Source of the DNA: Opitutales bacterium UBA5694
GTDB taxonomy: Bacteria > Verrucomicrobiota > Verrucomicrobiia > Opitutales > Opitutaceae
DNA: 64,000 bases
Reading direction: 5' to 3'
NCBI GenBank assembly: GCA_002420185.1
Contig: DIHO01000004.1
Location: 211,139 to 275,138, forward strand
Positions 26,885-37,400 of the stretch are shown here, in pieces. Made by a program: the position numbers and the translations under genes. The notes below the pieces were generated by a model. It saw nothing but the letters and a program-made list of their open reading frames with translations. It ran no database searches and was not told where the DNA came from. Position 1 is the stretch's first letter, and every line of letters starts with the position of its first letter.

Positions 26885-28180
26885 TCAGTTTTGCCGCAAG
26901 ATCCATTTTTGAGCGGCTTCTATGACGTTGTCCCGGCCTTGACGAAGACGGGCGGGCGACAACTCAACTTTAAAATCCGGATCCACCCCGACACCCTCAA
27001 TTCGGGTTCCATTAGCCGTTCCATAATCCGCGATTGCCATTTGGAGGAAGTACCGATTGGGCAACCGCTTAAACAATGATGGCAACGCCGCCCCGGGGGT
27101 TCGGCTTCCAAAGACACGACCCCGCCCGGTTTCCTTCATATCAGCGGCAAAAATCTCGCTGGTCGAAATCGAGTTGTTGTCGACCAAAATCGCCAGCGGC
27201 CCAAGGAAAGCCCCTTTTTGCGGATAGACATTGTAGTTCAGGTGACCTCGCCGAAGTCGCATTGTTCCCATTAGGTATTCATCGTCCACTAGCATTCCCG
27301 CCAACCCTGTCGCCATAAGTCCAATACCACCCGGGTTTCCACGAATATCGATAATAAGCCCCTTCACGCTTTCGTCGATCGATTTGATGTATTTTCGGAT
27401 TTCCTCCATCAGGTTAGGCACCCATAAGCTGAAGCGGATATAGGCGACATCGTTTTTAAGGATCCGTTTGTCGATTTCGATGGGCGACTCTCCCACGTTT
27501 CCCAGCGGAAGGGACATGTGCCCTGCATACTCTTGAAGCTCGATCGTATACGAGCGCGTCCGGCTAAACCGATTGGGCCTGACGAGGAGTTCTATCTTCC
27601 TGCCAGGCGGGCCATACAATCGGTTCTCAATCGCTTTCAGAAGATAGTAGGGCGCTGTCCGATCGAAAACATCGGCCTCATCAACCAACGAACCCAGGCC
27701 CTGAACGGTCATACTGTCTGCCGACACCAGCTCGTAACCGGGTTCAATACCATTCAACGCTGCACTGCTTTCCGGCCGCACTCGGTGAATAATGGGACGA
27801 TTGCCGACAATCGTGAGAGTAATACCTGAATCACCTCTTTGCCACGGATTCGGCATCAACTCATTGAACGAGGGAGAAATAATCGAGAAATGAGAGTCTC
27901 CTAGTTCTCCCAGCATTTCCGAAAGCAACGCATCGAAGTCCTCCCTTTCGTCCAATGTACCGAGTCGGTTTCGATATTTTTCCCCAATCGACCGCCAGTC
28001 CTTCCCGTCAAAATCCGGGTCGTAGTAGCTTTGGGCAATATCCCCCCAAACGGCGTCGAAAACCGTTTCATAATTGGAATTGGCCCGCAAATGCATCGCA
28101 ATTCCAAGGCAAGACGAGCCCATCAGCACTATCCGAACCCAGTTTCGCAAAATCTGAAATACCACCAACATTTTGAACAC
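26885..28180 (-). CDS. S41-family C-terminal processing peptidase-like protein
   Basis: An exported serine protease of the tricorn / C-terminal-processing family, 431 residues. A hydrophobic N-terminal segment (about 9-30) is a signal peptide or anchor. A helical part then a PDZ-like domain follow (IHRVRPESSAALNGIEPGYELVS). The catalytic domain has LIIDIRGNPGG, then NNSISTSEIFAADMKETGRG with the nucleophile Ser, and VFGSRTPGAA, where many CtpA enzymes have Lys in a KTFGKG loop; the Arg here suggests a tricorn-like S41B arrangement or altered activity. It heads a minus-strand pair with the LolA-like gene. Confidence 0.86.
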   Translation of the reverse strand: MFKMLVVFQILRNWVRIVLMGSSCLGIAMHLRANSNYETVFDAVWGDIAQSYYDPDFDGKDWRSIGEKYRNRLGTLDEREDFDALLSEMLGELGDSHFSIISPSFNELMPNPWQRGDSGITLTIVGNRPIIHRVRPESSAALNGIEPGYELVSADSMTVQGLGSLVDEADVFDRTAPYYLLKAIENRLYGPPGRKIELLVRPNRFSRTRSYTIELQEYAGHMSLPLGNVGESPIEIDKRILKNDVAYIRFSLWVPNLMEEIRKYIKSIDESVKGLIIDIRGNPGGIGLMATGLAGMLVDDEYLMGTMRLRRGHLNYNVYPQKGAFLGPLAILVDNNSISTSEIFAADMKETGRGRVFGSRTPGAALPSLFKRLPNRYFLQMAIADYGTANGTRIEGVGVDPDFKVELSPARLRQGRDNVIEAAQKWILRQN

Positions 28181-28308
28181 TCCCTAGCTTGAGCCCAATA
28201 GAAACTTAGTAAAGCGGCGACTCGCGAATACAGTTGGGTCGAGGTCGAAAAGGTTTGATTATCAAGCTATGCGCTTTGCGTTCATAACGATCTTAGTGGT
28301 TGAGGCCA

Positions 28309-29256
28309 CTAATCACCTTTTTCACGAATCTCAGCCCCGTACCAAGCCACCATTTTCTCAAGCCCTTCACGCAAAGAGGTCTTCGGCTCCCAGCCCAACC
28401 GCGATCGGATCTTTTCGATGTTGGCGTGGGTCGCTCTTTGATCGCCGGGTCGGGCTGGCCGAATCGCAATGCGAGCTTTTTTTCCCATTATTTCTTCCAC
28501 CGTTCGAATCGCTCTTCGGGTCGTAAAGCACTGATCCGTCCCTAAATTGAAGATTTCCCCTGCTGCTTTGTTCCAATTTTCGATTGTAGTGAGAATTCCC
28601 TCACAAATGTCCCCCACATAGCTGTAGGAACGCTGATGATCGAGGCTTCCTTTGAAAAGAGGGAAATCCGAGTCTTTGTCTATTGCACGAATAAGCTTAG
28701 GAAACAGCTTTTCCGGCCGCTCCCGCTCCCCAAAAACGGAAAACAACCGCAGCGAACAGGCAGGAAATCCCGACAAACGAAAGGCCCCCATCACTTCCAG
28801 TTCCGCTGCGAGTTTTGTCTCGCCATACCACGAGGCTGGTTTCGGCTCAGCTACTTCGGCATCCATCGCCCTAATTCCATAAACCGATGATGAAGATATG
28901 TTTACAAACCGATTTACCCCACATCGTTGCGATGCCTCAAGCAATCGGTGGGTCGCAACGATATTGTTTCGGTTGTAGTCCGCCCATGGAGTCTTCTCAG
29001 AAATTCCAGGCTGTCCTGCAAAGTGCACCACGCAATCAGCTCCAAAAAAAATGTCGTCTAGGGGATCTACCGCTAAATCCTTCCCATAAACCTTTACGCC
29101 TGACCGATCTAAAAATGCTGCGTTGGTTCGCTTGATTTTCGGATCGTAATAATCTGAGAATGAATCAACTCCCGCAACGTCATACCCTTTGTCAATCACA
29201 CGCAGAGCGAAATTGGTACCGATGTAGCCAGCGATTCCTGTAACGAGTATTCGCAT
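28309..29256 (-). CDS. NAD-dependent sugar-nucleotide epimerase (UDP-glucuronate/glucose 4-epimerase type)
   Basis: An extended short-chain dehydrogenase of 315 residues. It starts with the Rossmann motif TGIAGYIGTN (6-15), then DSFSDYYDPKIKR, a block typical of UDP-glucuronate 4-epimerases. VHFAGQPGI, NISSSSVYG and the catalytic YGETK follow. RSYSYVGDICEGIL and NLGTD near residue 240 complete the family pattern. It likely makes UDP-galacturonate or UDP-galactose for surface glycans, in line with the rhamnose genes that follow. Confidence 0.85.
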   Translation of the reverse strand: MRILVTGIAGYIGTNFALRVIDKGYDVAGVDSFSDYYDPKIKRTNAAFLDRSGVKVYGKDLAVDPLDDIFFGADCVVHFAGQPGISEKTPWADYNRNNIVATHRLLEASQRCGVNRFVNISSSSVYGIRAMDAEVAEPKPASWYGETKLAAELEVMGAFRLSGFPACSLRLFSVFGERERPEKLFPKLIRAIDKDSDFPLFKGSLDHQRSYSYVGDICEGILTTIENWNKAAGEIFNLGTDQCFTTRRAIRTVEEIMGKKARIAIRPARPGDQRATHANIEKIRSRLGWEPKTSLREGLEKMVAWYGAEIREKGD

Positions 29257-29519
29257 TACCCTCAGAAAGGACAGTTACGCAGGCGTGTCCAACCTAAATC
29301 CTCCTTAGCGGCTGGCTCGTACCAATAGATTATCGAACTCGGAAACATTTGGAGGGAGCTTGTCAGAAAAATGTGATACCGCCCTAATTTGACTAAGACC
29401 AGTTAGATTTCAAATCTGGGCTGAGATAGCCAGGGAAGCTAATCCAGTTTATTCAGCTTCACGCATTTGGCAGAGGGGGCAGACTACCGCCTCCGCCTCT
29501 CTCCTTCTGGTTTCCAATC

Positions 29520-29965
29520 CTCGAGTGGATCAATGAGATCCATAATGACAACGCGGATGGCGAAGTTGGAGAATTTGTCGATATAGCCTTTGTCTCCGTA
29601 ACGAATTTAACCAGATATTCCATTTTCCTCTAAAAAAAGCTATGGGAACATTTAGGGCAGTATCAGCCTCAGCGGCATTCTACCCAATGAATCAAACGGC
29701 TTCAGTCCCCTATCGCTTTACAAAACAGGAATTCAAAACGGGGTGCCAGATGGTCTGGCAATTAATCTTCTACTTGGCCCGATCGTTCAGTTTCTCAGCT
29801 GGGAGGTAGGCTTTACCGCCATAAATGGAGCTGCCAATGCCCCTTACAAGCAATGACCTCGGGGTCGCAGAATCTTCCTCCGCCTTTTTAGGACATTCGC
29901 TCCAGCTTATTGGCTTGAGGTCTGACTATTCAGATTTTAACCGAGCCTGCCAAGCTGCTGCTTGA
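29520..29965 (+). pseudogene. decayed lamin-tail-domain protein
   Basis: Plus-strand codons read LEWINEIHNDNADGEVGEFVDIA then NLTRYSIFL and a stop. The next part lies in another frame: GN, an internal stop, GSISLSGILPNESNGFSPL, GIQNGVPDGLAINLL and VQFLSWEVGFTAINGAAN with a stop. A third frame gives GHSLQLIGLRSDYSDF up to a TGA at 29963-29965. This order (INEIHYDN, GEFVEIAG, GIQNGxPDGxAL, QFLSYEGxFTA, SLQLTG) is the lamin-tail domain that is attached to many secreted nucleases and adhesins. Two frameshifts and several stops show the gene is dead. The catalytic partner domain, if any, is gone. Confidence 0.82.
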
Positions 29966-30196
29966 CCCGTAAGTATCTAAAACCAGTCAGACCTTCCCGA
30001 GGAAATCCATGCCTGACCGTGGGTCCACCGCATGGATGATGATGAAAGGACTCAAGGCTTGGCATTCGTTGAGCGATGGAAACTACGATTCAACAAGTAA
30101 CAGAAAATCCACTAATCAAATCGCGGTATTCTACCCTTCGCTAAGGCTACGGCCGACTGACAAAAAGTCTGCTCCTACTTTAACAGTCAGCCCTTA

Positions 30197-31096
30197 TTAT
30201 CGTATTATTTCCGGTTTTTTCAACAGATTTTTCAGGTATTCTACATACTGCGTTTTACCCAAAAACTGAATTCTGTCATTCAGTTGTTCCACGGATAACC
30301 ATCCCTGCTCGTATCCAATTTCTTCGAGACAAGCCATCTTCAATCCCTGGCGTTCCTCGATGACTTGGACGAACTGCGAGGCTGCCACGAGAGACTTGTG
30401 AGTTCCCGTATCCAACCAAGCCGTACCTCGCCCTAAAAGCTCTACATTCAGCTCATCTAGCTCTAAGTAAATTCGATTCAAATCTGTAATCTCCAGTTCT
30501 CCGCGAGCAGAGGGTTTTATGCTCTTCGCGAATTCAGCCACACGCTTATCGTAAAAGTAGAGCCCCGGAACCGCGTAGCTCGATTTCGGACTTGGTGGTT
30601 TTTCCTCAATGGAAATTACTCGACCACTTTTCTCGAATTCAACGACGCCATACTCTGAAGGATTCGCTACTTGGTAGCCAAAGATGGTTGCCCCCTCTGA
30701 CTGCTCATCCGCCGCCCGCAAAGTATTTACTAAATCGTGGCCATAAAAAAGGTTGTCCCCCAGAATCAGCACCGCAGGTGAGCCCCCTAGAAACGAATCC
30801 CCTATCAAAAACGCTTGCGCCAGTCCCTCTGGTTTCGGCTGCACCTCATATGAAAAAGTGACGCCAAATTGCGATCCATCTCCTAGCATTCGCTCGAACA
30901 AAGGCGTATCTTGAGGCGTCGAAATGATCAAGATATCCCTGATTCCCGCTAACATTAGCAATGATATTGGATAGTATATCATTGGCTTGTCGTAGATTGG
31001 CATCAATTGCTTGGATACAGCGATAGTGCAGGGGTAAAGTCGGGTTCCGGATCCGCCCGCTAGGACAATTCCTTTTCTATTCGAAGAGTTTTTCAT
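30197..31096 (-). CDS. rmlA: glucose-1-phosphate thymidylyltransferase
   Basis: Makes dTDP-glucose from dTTP and glucose 1-phosphate, the first step towards dTDP-rhamnose. The 299 residues contain the nucleotide-binding GGSGTRLYP (15-23), LGDNLFYGHD for metal and sugar-phosphate binding, VISIEEKPPSPKS, and EITDLNRIYLE. Length matches RmlA. It is downstream of rmlB with a 163-base gap, so it may have its own promoter or follow in a loose operon. Confidence 0.95.
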   Translation of the reverse strand: MKNSSNRKGIVLAGGSGTRLYPCTIAVSKQLMPIYDKPMIYYPISLLMLAGIRDILIISTPQDTPLFERMLGDGSQFGVTFSYEVQPKPEGLAQAFLIGDSFLGGSPAVLILGDNLFYGHDLVNTLRAADEQSEGATIFGYQVANPSEYGVVEFEKSGRVISIEEKPPSPKSSYAVPGLYFYDKRVAEFAKSIKPSARGELEITDLNRIYLELDELNVELLGRGTAWLDTGTHKSLVAASQFVQVIEERQGLKMACLEEIGYEQGWLSVEQLNDRIQFLGKTQYVEYLKNLLKKPEIIR

Positions 31097-31259
31097 GATG
31101 AATTAACCGCAGTGTACGCGGTGATCGCAAATTGTTTATTTGAATTTCGGAAACAATTTTGATGGCTCACAATCATTTCTTTTTTTGGAGAAATTCACCC
31201 AACCAATTAGATTCGATAATAATAATCCTTGCCATAATTTTGCAATCTTCACGGTCAAT

Positions 31260-32369
31260 CTAATTTTCCAATCCTAGGCGTTCTCGAGCATATTTCTTTT
31301 CCGCAATTTTGCTGCTCCAATCCGGATTCTTCAAGTACCACTCCACTGTCTTGCGGATTCCCGTATCGAAGGTTTCTGCGGGGGACCAGCCACATTCCGC
31401 TTCGATTCGATCACTGTTAATCGCATAGCGCCGGTCATGGCCCGGTCGATCTGTAACGTAAGTAATTAAATCCGCATAACGAGCATGTCCACTGTTTTTA
31501 GCCTGTTCATTCTCATCCATGGGTTTCAATTCATCGAGCAATCCGCAAATGCGTCGCACTATCTGGATGTTCTCCATCTCACTACTACCTCCAATACAAT
31601 AGGTCTCACCCAGTTCGCCCTTTTTCAAAGCCGAAAGAATTCCAGTGCAATGGTCTTCCACATAGAGCCAGTCGCGCTTCTGTTTGCCATCACCATAAAT
31701 AGGCAAGGGATTGCCTTCCAATGCATTCAGCACTACCATCGGTATCAGCTTTTCGGGAAACTGATATGGACCATAGTTATTCGAGCAATTAGTCGTCACC
31801 ACCGGAAATCCATAGGTACGAAAGTAAGACCGCACGAGAAAATCACTTGACGCCTTAGACGCCGAATAGGGGCTGTTCGGAGCATAAGAAGTCGTCTCGC
31901 AAAAGGCGGGGTCTTCAGCGGTCAACGTACCATAGACTTCATCTGTGGAAACGTGCAAAAATCGGAAAGAGCTCTTTTCTTCGTTCTGAAGTTGTTCCCA
32001 ATGATTTTTGGCGGCTTGCAGCAATCTGAGAGTCCCGACTACGTTCGTTTGGACAAATGGCTCCGGACCGTCAATCGAGCGGTCTACATGGCTTTCCGCG
32101 GCGAAGTGCACAATCGTGGATACACTGTTTTCAAATAACAACAACTCCACCAGCTCTCGATCGAGAATATTCCCGTGTACAAATCGGTACATTTCGCTCG
32201 ATTCGAATTCAGAAAGATTGGACAAGTTACCCGCATAGGTTAACATATCCAAATTTACGATACGATTAAATCCGTTTTTGGATAGCGACGTGGCACTATC
32301 TCTCAGCAAGACTCGAATGAAATTTGAGCCAATGAATCCGCAGCCTCCGGTTACTAGTATTGAGTTCAT
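31260..32369 (-). CDS. rmlB: dTDP-glucose 4,6-dehydratase
   Basis: Turns dTDP-glucose into dTDP-4-keto-6-deoxyglucose. The 369 residues begin with VTGGCGFIGSNF, continue with HFAAESHVDRSI and STDEVYGTL, and hold the catalytic Tyr in YSASKASSD and the family pattern NNYGPYQFPEKLIP. It shares strand and order with the RmlD-like gene (131 bases upstream) and rmlA (downstream). Confidence 0.95.
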   Translation of the reverse strand: MNSILVTGGCGFIGSNFIRVLLRDSATSLSKNGFNRIVNLDMLTYAGNLSNLSEFESSEMYRFVHGNILDRELVELLLFENSVSTIVHFAAESHVDRSIDGPEPFVQTNVVGTLRLLQAAKNHWEQLQNEEKSSFRFLHVSTDEVYGTLTAEDPAFCETTSYAPNSPYSASKASSDFLVRSYFRTYGFPVVTTNCSNNYGPYQFPEKLIPMVVLNALEGNPLPIYGDGKQKRDWLYVEDHCTGILSALKKGELGETYCIGGSSEMENIQIVRRICGLLDELKPMDENEQAKNSGHARYADLITYVTDRPGHDRRYAINSDRIEAECGWSPAETFDTGIRKTVEWYLKNPDWSSKIAEKKYARERLGLEN

Positions 32370-32499
32370 AATTATGGTTAAATGTAAAGTTCTTTAGGAG
32401 CGCAAAGGAACTTTGAGAGTCGACTTAGGCTGGGATATTTAGAAAACGAATTTACCTCTTCAAGTGTTTCAGGCTTTGGGTGCTTAGCGAACTTCGCGA

Positions 32500-33423
32500 T
32501 TACTTATTTTCCCGTTTCCAGTTTTTCAAAGACCATTCGAGAGCTTCCTCAACCGGTCTTAAGCTAATGCCTGATTTTTCCAATTTTTTTGTATCTAGGA
32601 CGCAATTAGACCGCGGTGTCTTGGCGGCTTTTTCCATAAAGTCTTCTTCATTTTCAAAGAACTTGAAGTCCTTATTGTTGACCTCGTGTTTTAAGATGAG
32701 CTCAACTATGTCTGACGTAGTCACTGAGCCTGGGTTTGTCACGTTGTAGATCCCGTATGGAATTTTTTCCTCAACGCAACTCCAGCATGCTTTCACAAAA
32801 TCGTCTAGCTGACTAAGAGAATTACGCGCCTGTAAAAGATTTTCGTAACGCTGCAATTTTGAGAGGAAATTTCGAGAACCATCAATTTCGTTGAATGGTA
32901 TCCTAAGTCTCCATACAAATCCTTCCGGCTCTGACTCGTGATCCCACTTCGGCCACTCCTTTCCCTTTTCTATTTCCTTCCAGCCCAGAACTTCTTCTCC
33001 CAATGCTTTAGTTCCGCTGTAAAAGGAGCAAGGTGGACGTCGAAAAGAAAAATTTGGGGCGTCTTCTTCCCGCCATCCGCCCCCATCCGGGCGCTCGCCA
33101 GAGAAAATGCACCCGCTGGAAACATGGCCCCATCCTATGCCTAATTCGCCGCATACGTCTCTAGTAACCGCTGGCAATATCGCATTCCCATCCAAGCAGT
33201 TCCCTTTGTCTAATTCACAAGCGTCCACATTCGGTTTTCCCGTGTAGCCAGCACAATTGACAACAAAAGACACCTTGAGGTCTTTTAGGTCTTTAATAAG
33301 TTCCGTTTTACCTGAGAAGCAAAATCGCCGCCCGCTCACTGATGTCCACTCCACAGACTTGGAATTAAGCAATTGCTTGAACAGTTTTCCAACATACCCA
33401 GTGCTTCCTAACAATAAGATCAT
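32500..33423 (-). CDS. RmlD-like NDP-4-keto sugar reductase, resembling eukaryotic NRS/ER
   Basis: A 307-residue short-chain dehydrogenase beside rmlB and rmlA. It starts LLLGSTGYVGKLF, then VVNCAGYTGKPNVDACE, HVSSGCIFSGE, and the catalytic FYSGTKALGEE. Further features are IPYGIYNVTNPGSVT and PRSNCVLDTKKLEKSG. The TGKPNVD, SGCIF, NPGSV and PRSN elements, in this order, recall the plant nucleotide-rhamnose synthase / epimerase-reductase more than classic RmlD. The plant enzyme does both 3,5-epimerisation and 4-reduction. No rmlC gene is in the cluster, so this protein may do both steps; this is an inference from sequence pattern alone. Confidence 0.8.
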   Translation of the reverse strand: MILLLGSTGYVGKLFKQLLNSKSVEWTSVSGRRFCFSGKTELIKDLKDLKVSFVVNCAGYTGKPNVDACELDKGNCLDGNAILPAVTRDVCGELGIGWGHVSSGCIFSGERPDGGGWREEDAPNFSFRRPPCSFYSGTKALGEEVLGWKEIEKGKEWPKWDHESEPEGFVWRLRIPFNEIDGSRNFLSKLQRYENLLQARNSLSQLDDFVKACWSCVEEKIPYGIYNVTNPGSVTTSDIVELILKHEVNNKDFKFFENEEDFMEKAAKTPRSNCVLDTKKLEKSGISLRPVEEALEWSLKNWKRENK

Positions 33424-33525
33424 ATTTACTTTTGTTGATAATGAATTTTCGCCTCTTAACCAACCGATCTTACCCGCCTTAGGTTCAGATAAGCTTTTTT
33501 GTCACTTCTTTCTACCCCACAAAGG

Positions 33526-33771
33526 CTAGCGTAATCTTCTCATCTCTTCTTGTTTTTTGGGTTCGACTACGCTGTTGGAGTAGAAGCAATTTTCAATCAA
33601 GCAATCCTTAATTAGCTGAAGTGCATCAGCTTCACTCGATTCAGAATTAGGCGGCACTTTCATTTGCTTCTCCTTTTCAGCTCCCCATAATGGAGGGTCC
33701 TGCAATGCAACCGGAGCAAGAGATAAAGTAGCGGTAACTATTCGTTGAAAGATGGCGTATTGGGGCTTCAT
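33526..33771 (-). CDS. small exported protein of unknown function
   Basis: An 81-residue frame beginning MKPQYAIFQRIVTATLSLAPVAL, which could be a signal peptide with a late cleavage near LWGAEK. The rest is polar and rich in Glu and Lys, with one Cys pair (CLIENC). No family is recognised. It lies 103 bases before the RmlD-like gene on the same strand. Confidence 0.4.
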   Translation of the reverse strand: MKPQYAIFQRIVTATLSLAPVALQDPPLWGAEKEKQMKVPPNSESSEADALQLIKDCLIENCFYSNSVVEPKKQEEMRRLR

Positions 33772-34411
33772 TCTGCGAGGGTTTAGACTGGGGGCTAGCT
33801 AAAGGATGTTGAGCCAGCAAGTAGAATGCTCTACTTTACAACGTTTTAAATAAATTACCCCAATAAAGTGCAAGTTGATCCCGTTCCTCGACAATCTGGT
33901 GAGATACATACAATTGTCGGCTTCGTCTTTTCTTCCTCAAGCCTCGAAAACGTGACGGAATCAGCAACTGAATGTGAATACTGTCAGAATTACGATCTAT
34001 CAAACCCCATGGAGCTCGACCAGAACCACTCCTGTCGAGCTGTCAGAGCTTTCTACGACGGCGGTGTATAATCCAGGATCGAGCGAAACAGCTTTCGCCA
34101 ACGACTTCGATCCCTCGTCAGCCGACTATGGATAGTCAGCCGCATCAGGCTTAATGTAATCGAAACACCATTTTATACACCTCCTAAAATCTCAAATCAC
34201 ACGGGCGTAGCCCGAGTCGACAAGGACGCTAGTCCAGTCTAACCCAACACCTTTCTATCGAGGGCATTCATAGGCCATCGACAGGGCCAGCCTGGCAGGC
34301 GTTTGCGTCTACCAACAAAAGCTAGCCAAAAGCGCTTGCTTATTGGGAATATTCGATTCTTTTCACCCTTGCCCAGTGTTCCTATACTGTGGCAAATTTC
34401 CGAAGTTTATC
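33772..34411. other. 640-base gap with a possible remnant
   Basis: Most of this gap before carB has stops in all frames. On the plus strand, about 34015-34130, one frame reads RTTPVELSELSTTAV then YNPGSSETAFANDFDP and ends in a stop. This looks like part of an exported protein, but I cannot name the family. It may be a seventh decayed gene. The carB promoter should lie near the right end. Confidence 0.35.
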
Positions 34412-37400
34412 ATGCCAAAACGCGTCGACATCGAATCAATTCTCATCATCGGAGCCGGTCCTATTGTTATTGGTCAGGCTTGCGAATTCGACTATTCCGG
34501 AACCCAGGCCTGCAAAGCTCTGAAAGAAGAGGGATATAAAGTGATACTGGTCAATAGCAACCCAGCCACTATCATGACCGATCCAGAATTTGCCGATGTG
34601 ACTTATATTGAACCGCTTACGATCGATGCACTAACAAAGATCATCGCCAAAGAAAAGCCCAACGCCCTGCTCCCCACCCTCGGGGGTCAAACCGCTCTCA
34701 ACCTTTCGCTTGAACTTGACGCGGCTGGCGTGCTTGCAAAGCACAATGTAGAGATGATCGGGGCTATACCCGCCGCGATCAAAAAGGGTGAGGATCGCGA
34801 GCTCTTCAAAGAGGCGATGGTTAAGATTGGACTAGATGTGGCCAAATCCCGCACTGTCAAGTCCCTTACCGAAGCCAAAGACGCCGCCAAAGAGATCGGA
34901 GCCTTTCCACTTATTATTCGTCCAAGCTTTACCCTGGGTGGAGCCGGTGGCGGCATCGCCTACAATCGGGAAGAGTTCGAGGATATCGTAAACAACGGAC
35001 TCGATGTCTCACCGGTTTCGGAAGTCCTGATCGAAGAGTGCCTTCTCGGCTGGAAGGAATACGAGATGGAAGTTATGCGAGACCGAAAGGATCAATGCGT
35101 CGTGATCTGCTCAATCGAGAATTTCGACCCGATGGGGGTCCATACCGGTGACTCCATTACGGTGGCTCCGGCGATGACACTTTCCGATCGAGAATACCAA
35201 GCGATGCGCGATGCCTCTTTCGCTGTAATAAGGGAGATCGGCGTCGAAACGGGTGGATCCAATATCCAGTTTTCTCTCAGCCCTGAGACGGGCCGAATGG
35301 TTGTCATAGAAATGAATCCGCGTGTATCCAGAAGTTCTGCACTGGCCTCCAAAGCAACTGGGTTCCCTATCGCCAAATTTGCTGCCAAACTAGCCGTTGG
35401 ATACAGTCTCGACGAAATTCAGAATGACATCACCAAGAAAACACCAGCCTGTTTCGAACCGACCATTGACTATGTAGTAACGAAAATTCCGCGTTTCACA
35501 TTCGAAAAGTTTCAAGGGTCAGACGATACGTTAACCTCCTCCATGAAATCAGTCGGCGAGGCAATGGCGATCGGCCTAACCTTCAAAGAGTCTTTCCAAA
35601 AAGCGCTACGATCCCTAGAGATTGGGGCCTGGGGATTTGGGGGAGGGAAGCTGGGCGGCGACGATATTCCAACCGAAGAAACCATAAACGGTAAACTCGT
35701 TCGCCCAAATGCAGAGCGCGTCTTCTACTTACGCTACGCTCTGAAAGCAGGATACTCTCTAGAAAAAATCTTTGAGCTGACGAAAATTGATCCCTGGTTT
35801 CTTTACCAACTCAAGCAGATCAACGACCTTGAGGAAGAGCTGAAAACAGAAAACTTGGATACAATAGCCAAAGATCACTTGCGTAAGGCAAAAGAATACG
35901 GATTTTCAGATCGGCAAATTGGAAGCTTTTTCGGTTGCGACTGGAAATTGGTGAACGAGAAACGCAAAAACATGGGAATCCCAACCGTTTTTCGACTCGT
36001 CGATACCTGTGCCGCTGAATTTGAAGCTGAGACTCCGTACTACTATTCTTCATATGGAGCTGAAAACGAGGTCATTGCTTCAAACAAAAAGAAGATTATG
36101 ATCATCGGCGGAGGTCCCAACCGAATCGGGCAGGGAATCGAGTTCGACTACTGCTGCGTTCATGCGTCATTCGCACTACAGGAGCTAGGTTTCGAATCGG
36201 TAATGATCAATTCCAATCCGGAAACGGTATCCACAGATTACGACACGTCTGACAAGCTCTATTTCGAGCCCCTTACGCTTGAAGATGTACTTGAGGTCTA
36301 TAATCAAGAAGGTTGTAGTGGGGCTATCGTTCAGTACGGCGGTCAAACTCCTCTCAATCTCGCGACAGAGTTGAAAGCCAGCGGTGTCAACATTATCGGC
36401 ACCTCTCCAGAAAGCATAGATGCCGCTGAAGACCGCGAGCTTTTTAAGCAAATCCTCGATGAGGTCGGCCTTAAGCAGCCCGACAATCTCACGGCCCTCA
36501 ACGAGCCTCAGGCATACGAGTTGGCAAAGAAGGTCGGCTTTCCGCTATTGGTAAGACCTTCATTCGTTCTGGGGGGCCGCGGCATGTTTATCGTCCACGA
36601 TATGGATGAGCTACGATCCGTAATAAACGAAGCCTTTGAGGCCTCACCTGGAAAGCCCGTACTTCTCGACAAGTTTTTGGAGGATGCAATTGAGCTCGAT
36701 GTTGACTGTATTTCTGACGGCAAGAAAACCCTTGTAGGAGGAATGCTTGAGCACATCGAGTTTGCCGGTGTCCACAGTGGTGACGCAGCGATGGCTCTGC
36801 CTCCCCACACACTCGATGCGGAAATGATCGAGATCGTCCGCCAAGCGAGCTACAGACTCGCAAAGGCGCTTAGAGTTGTCGGACTGATGAATATCCAATT
36901 CGCTATTAAGGACAATGAGCTCTATGTTCTCGAGGTGAATCCAAGGGCCTCCCGCACCGTTCCATTCGTCTCGAAGGCGATCGGAGTCCCTCTTGCCAAA
37001 TTGGCGGCTAAGATTATGACGGGTAAAACATTGGACGAACTCAATTTTACGGAGGAAATGAGTCCCAAGCATTGGTGCATCAAAGAAGCCGTATTCCCTT
37101 TTGTCCGCTTTCCTGGTTCAACGATTCGTCTCGGCCCAGAAATGCGATCAACGGGTGAAGTCATGGGGCTGGACGAGGACTTTGGCATTGCCTTTGCGAA
37201 AACCCAGGCTGCGGCAAAGCCGGGACTTCCCGTTGAAGGCAATGTATTTCTCAGCGTGAAGGATCAGGACAAACCCAAGGCGGTAGAGCTTGCCCATAGG
37301 CTTGTCTCGCTCGGGTTCAAGGTCTATTCCACGATTGGAACGGCTGATTATTTCAAAGAGAACGGCATCGAGGCGGAAAAGCTATTCCGCATCGCCGAAG

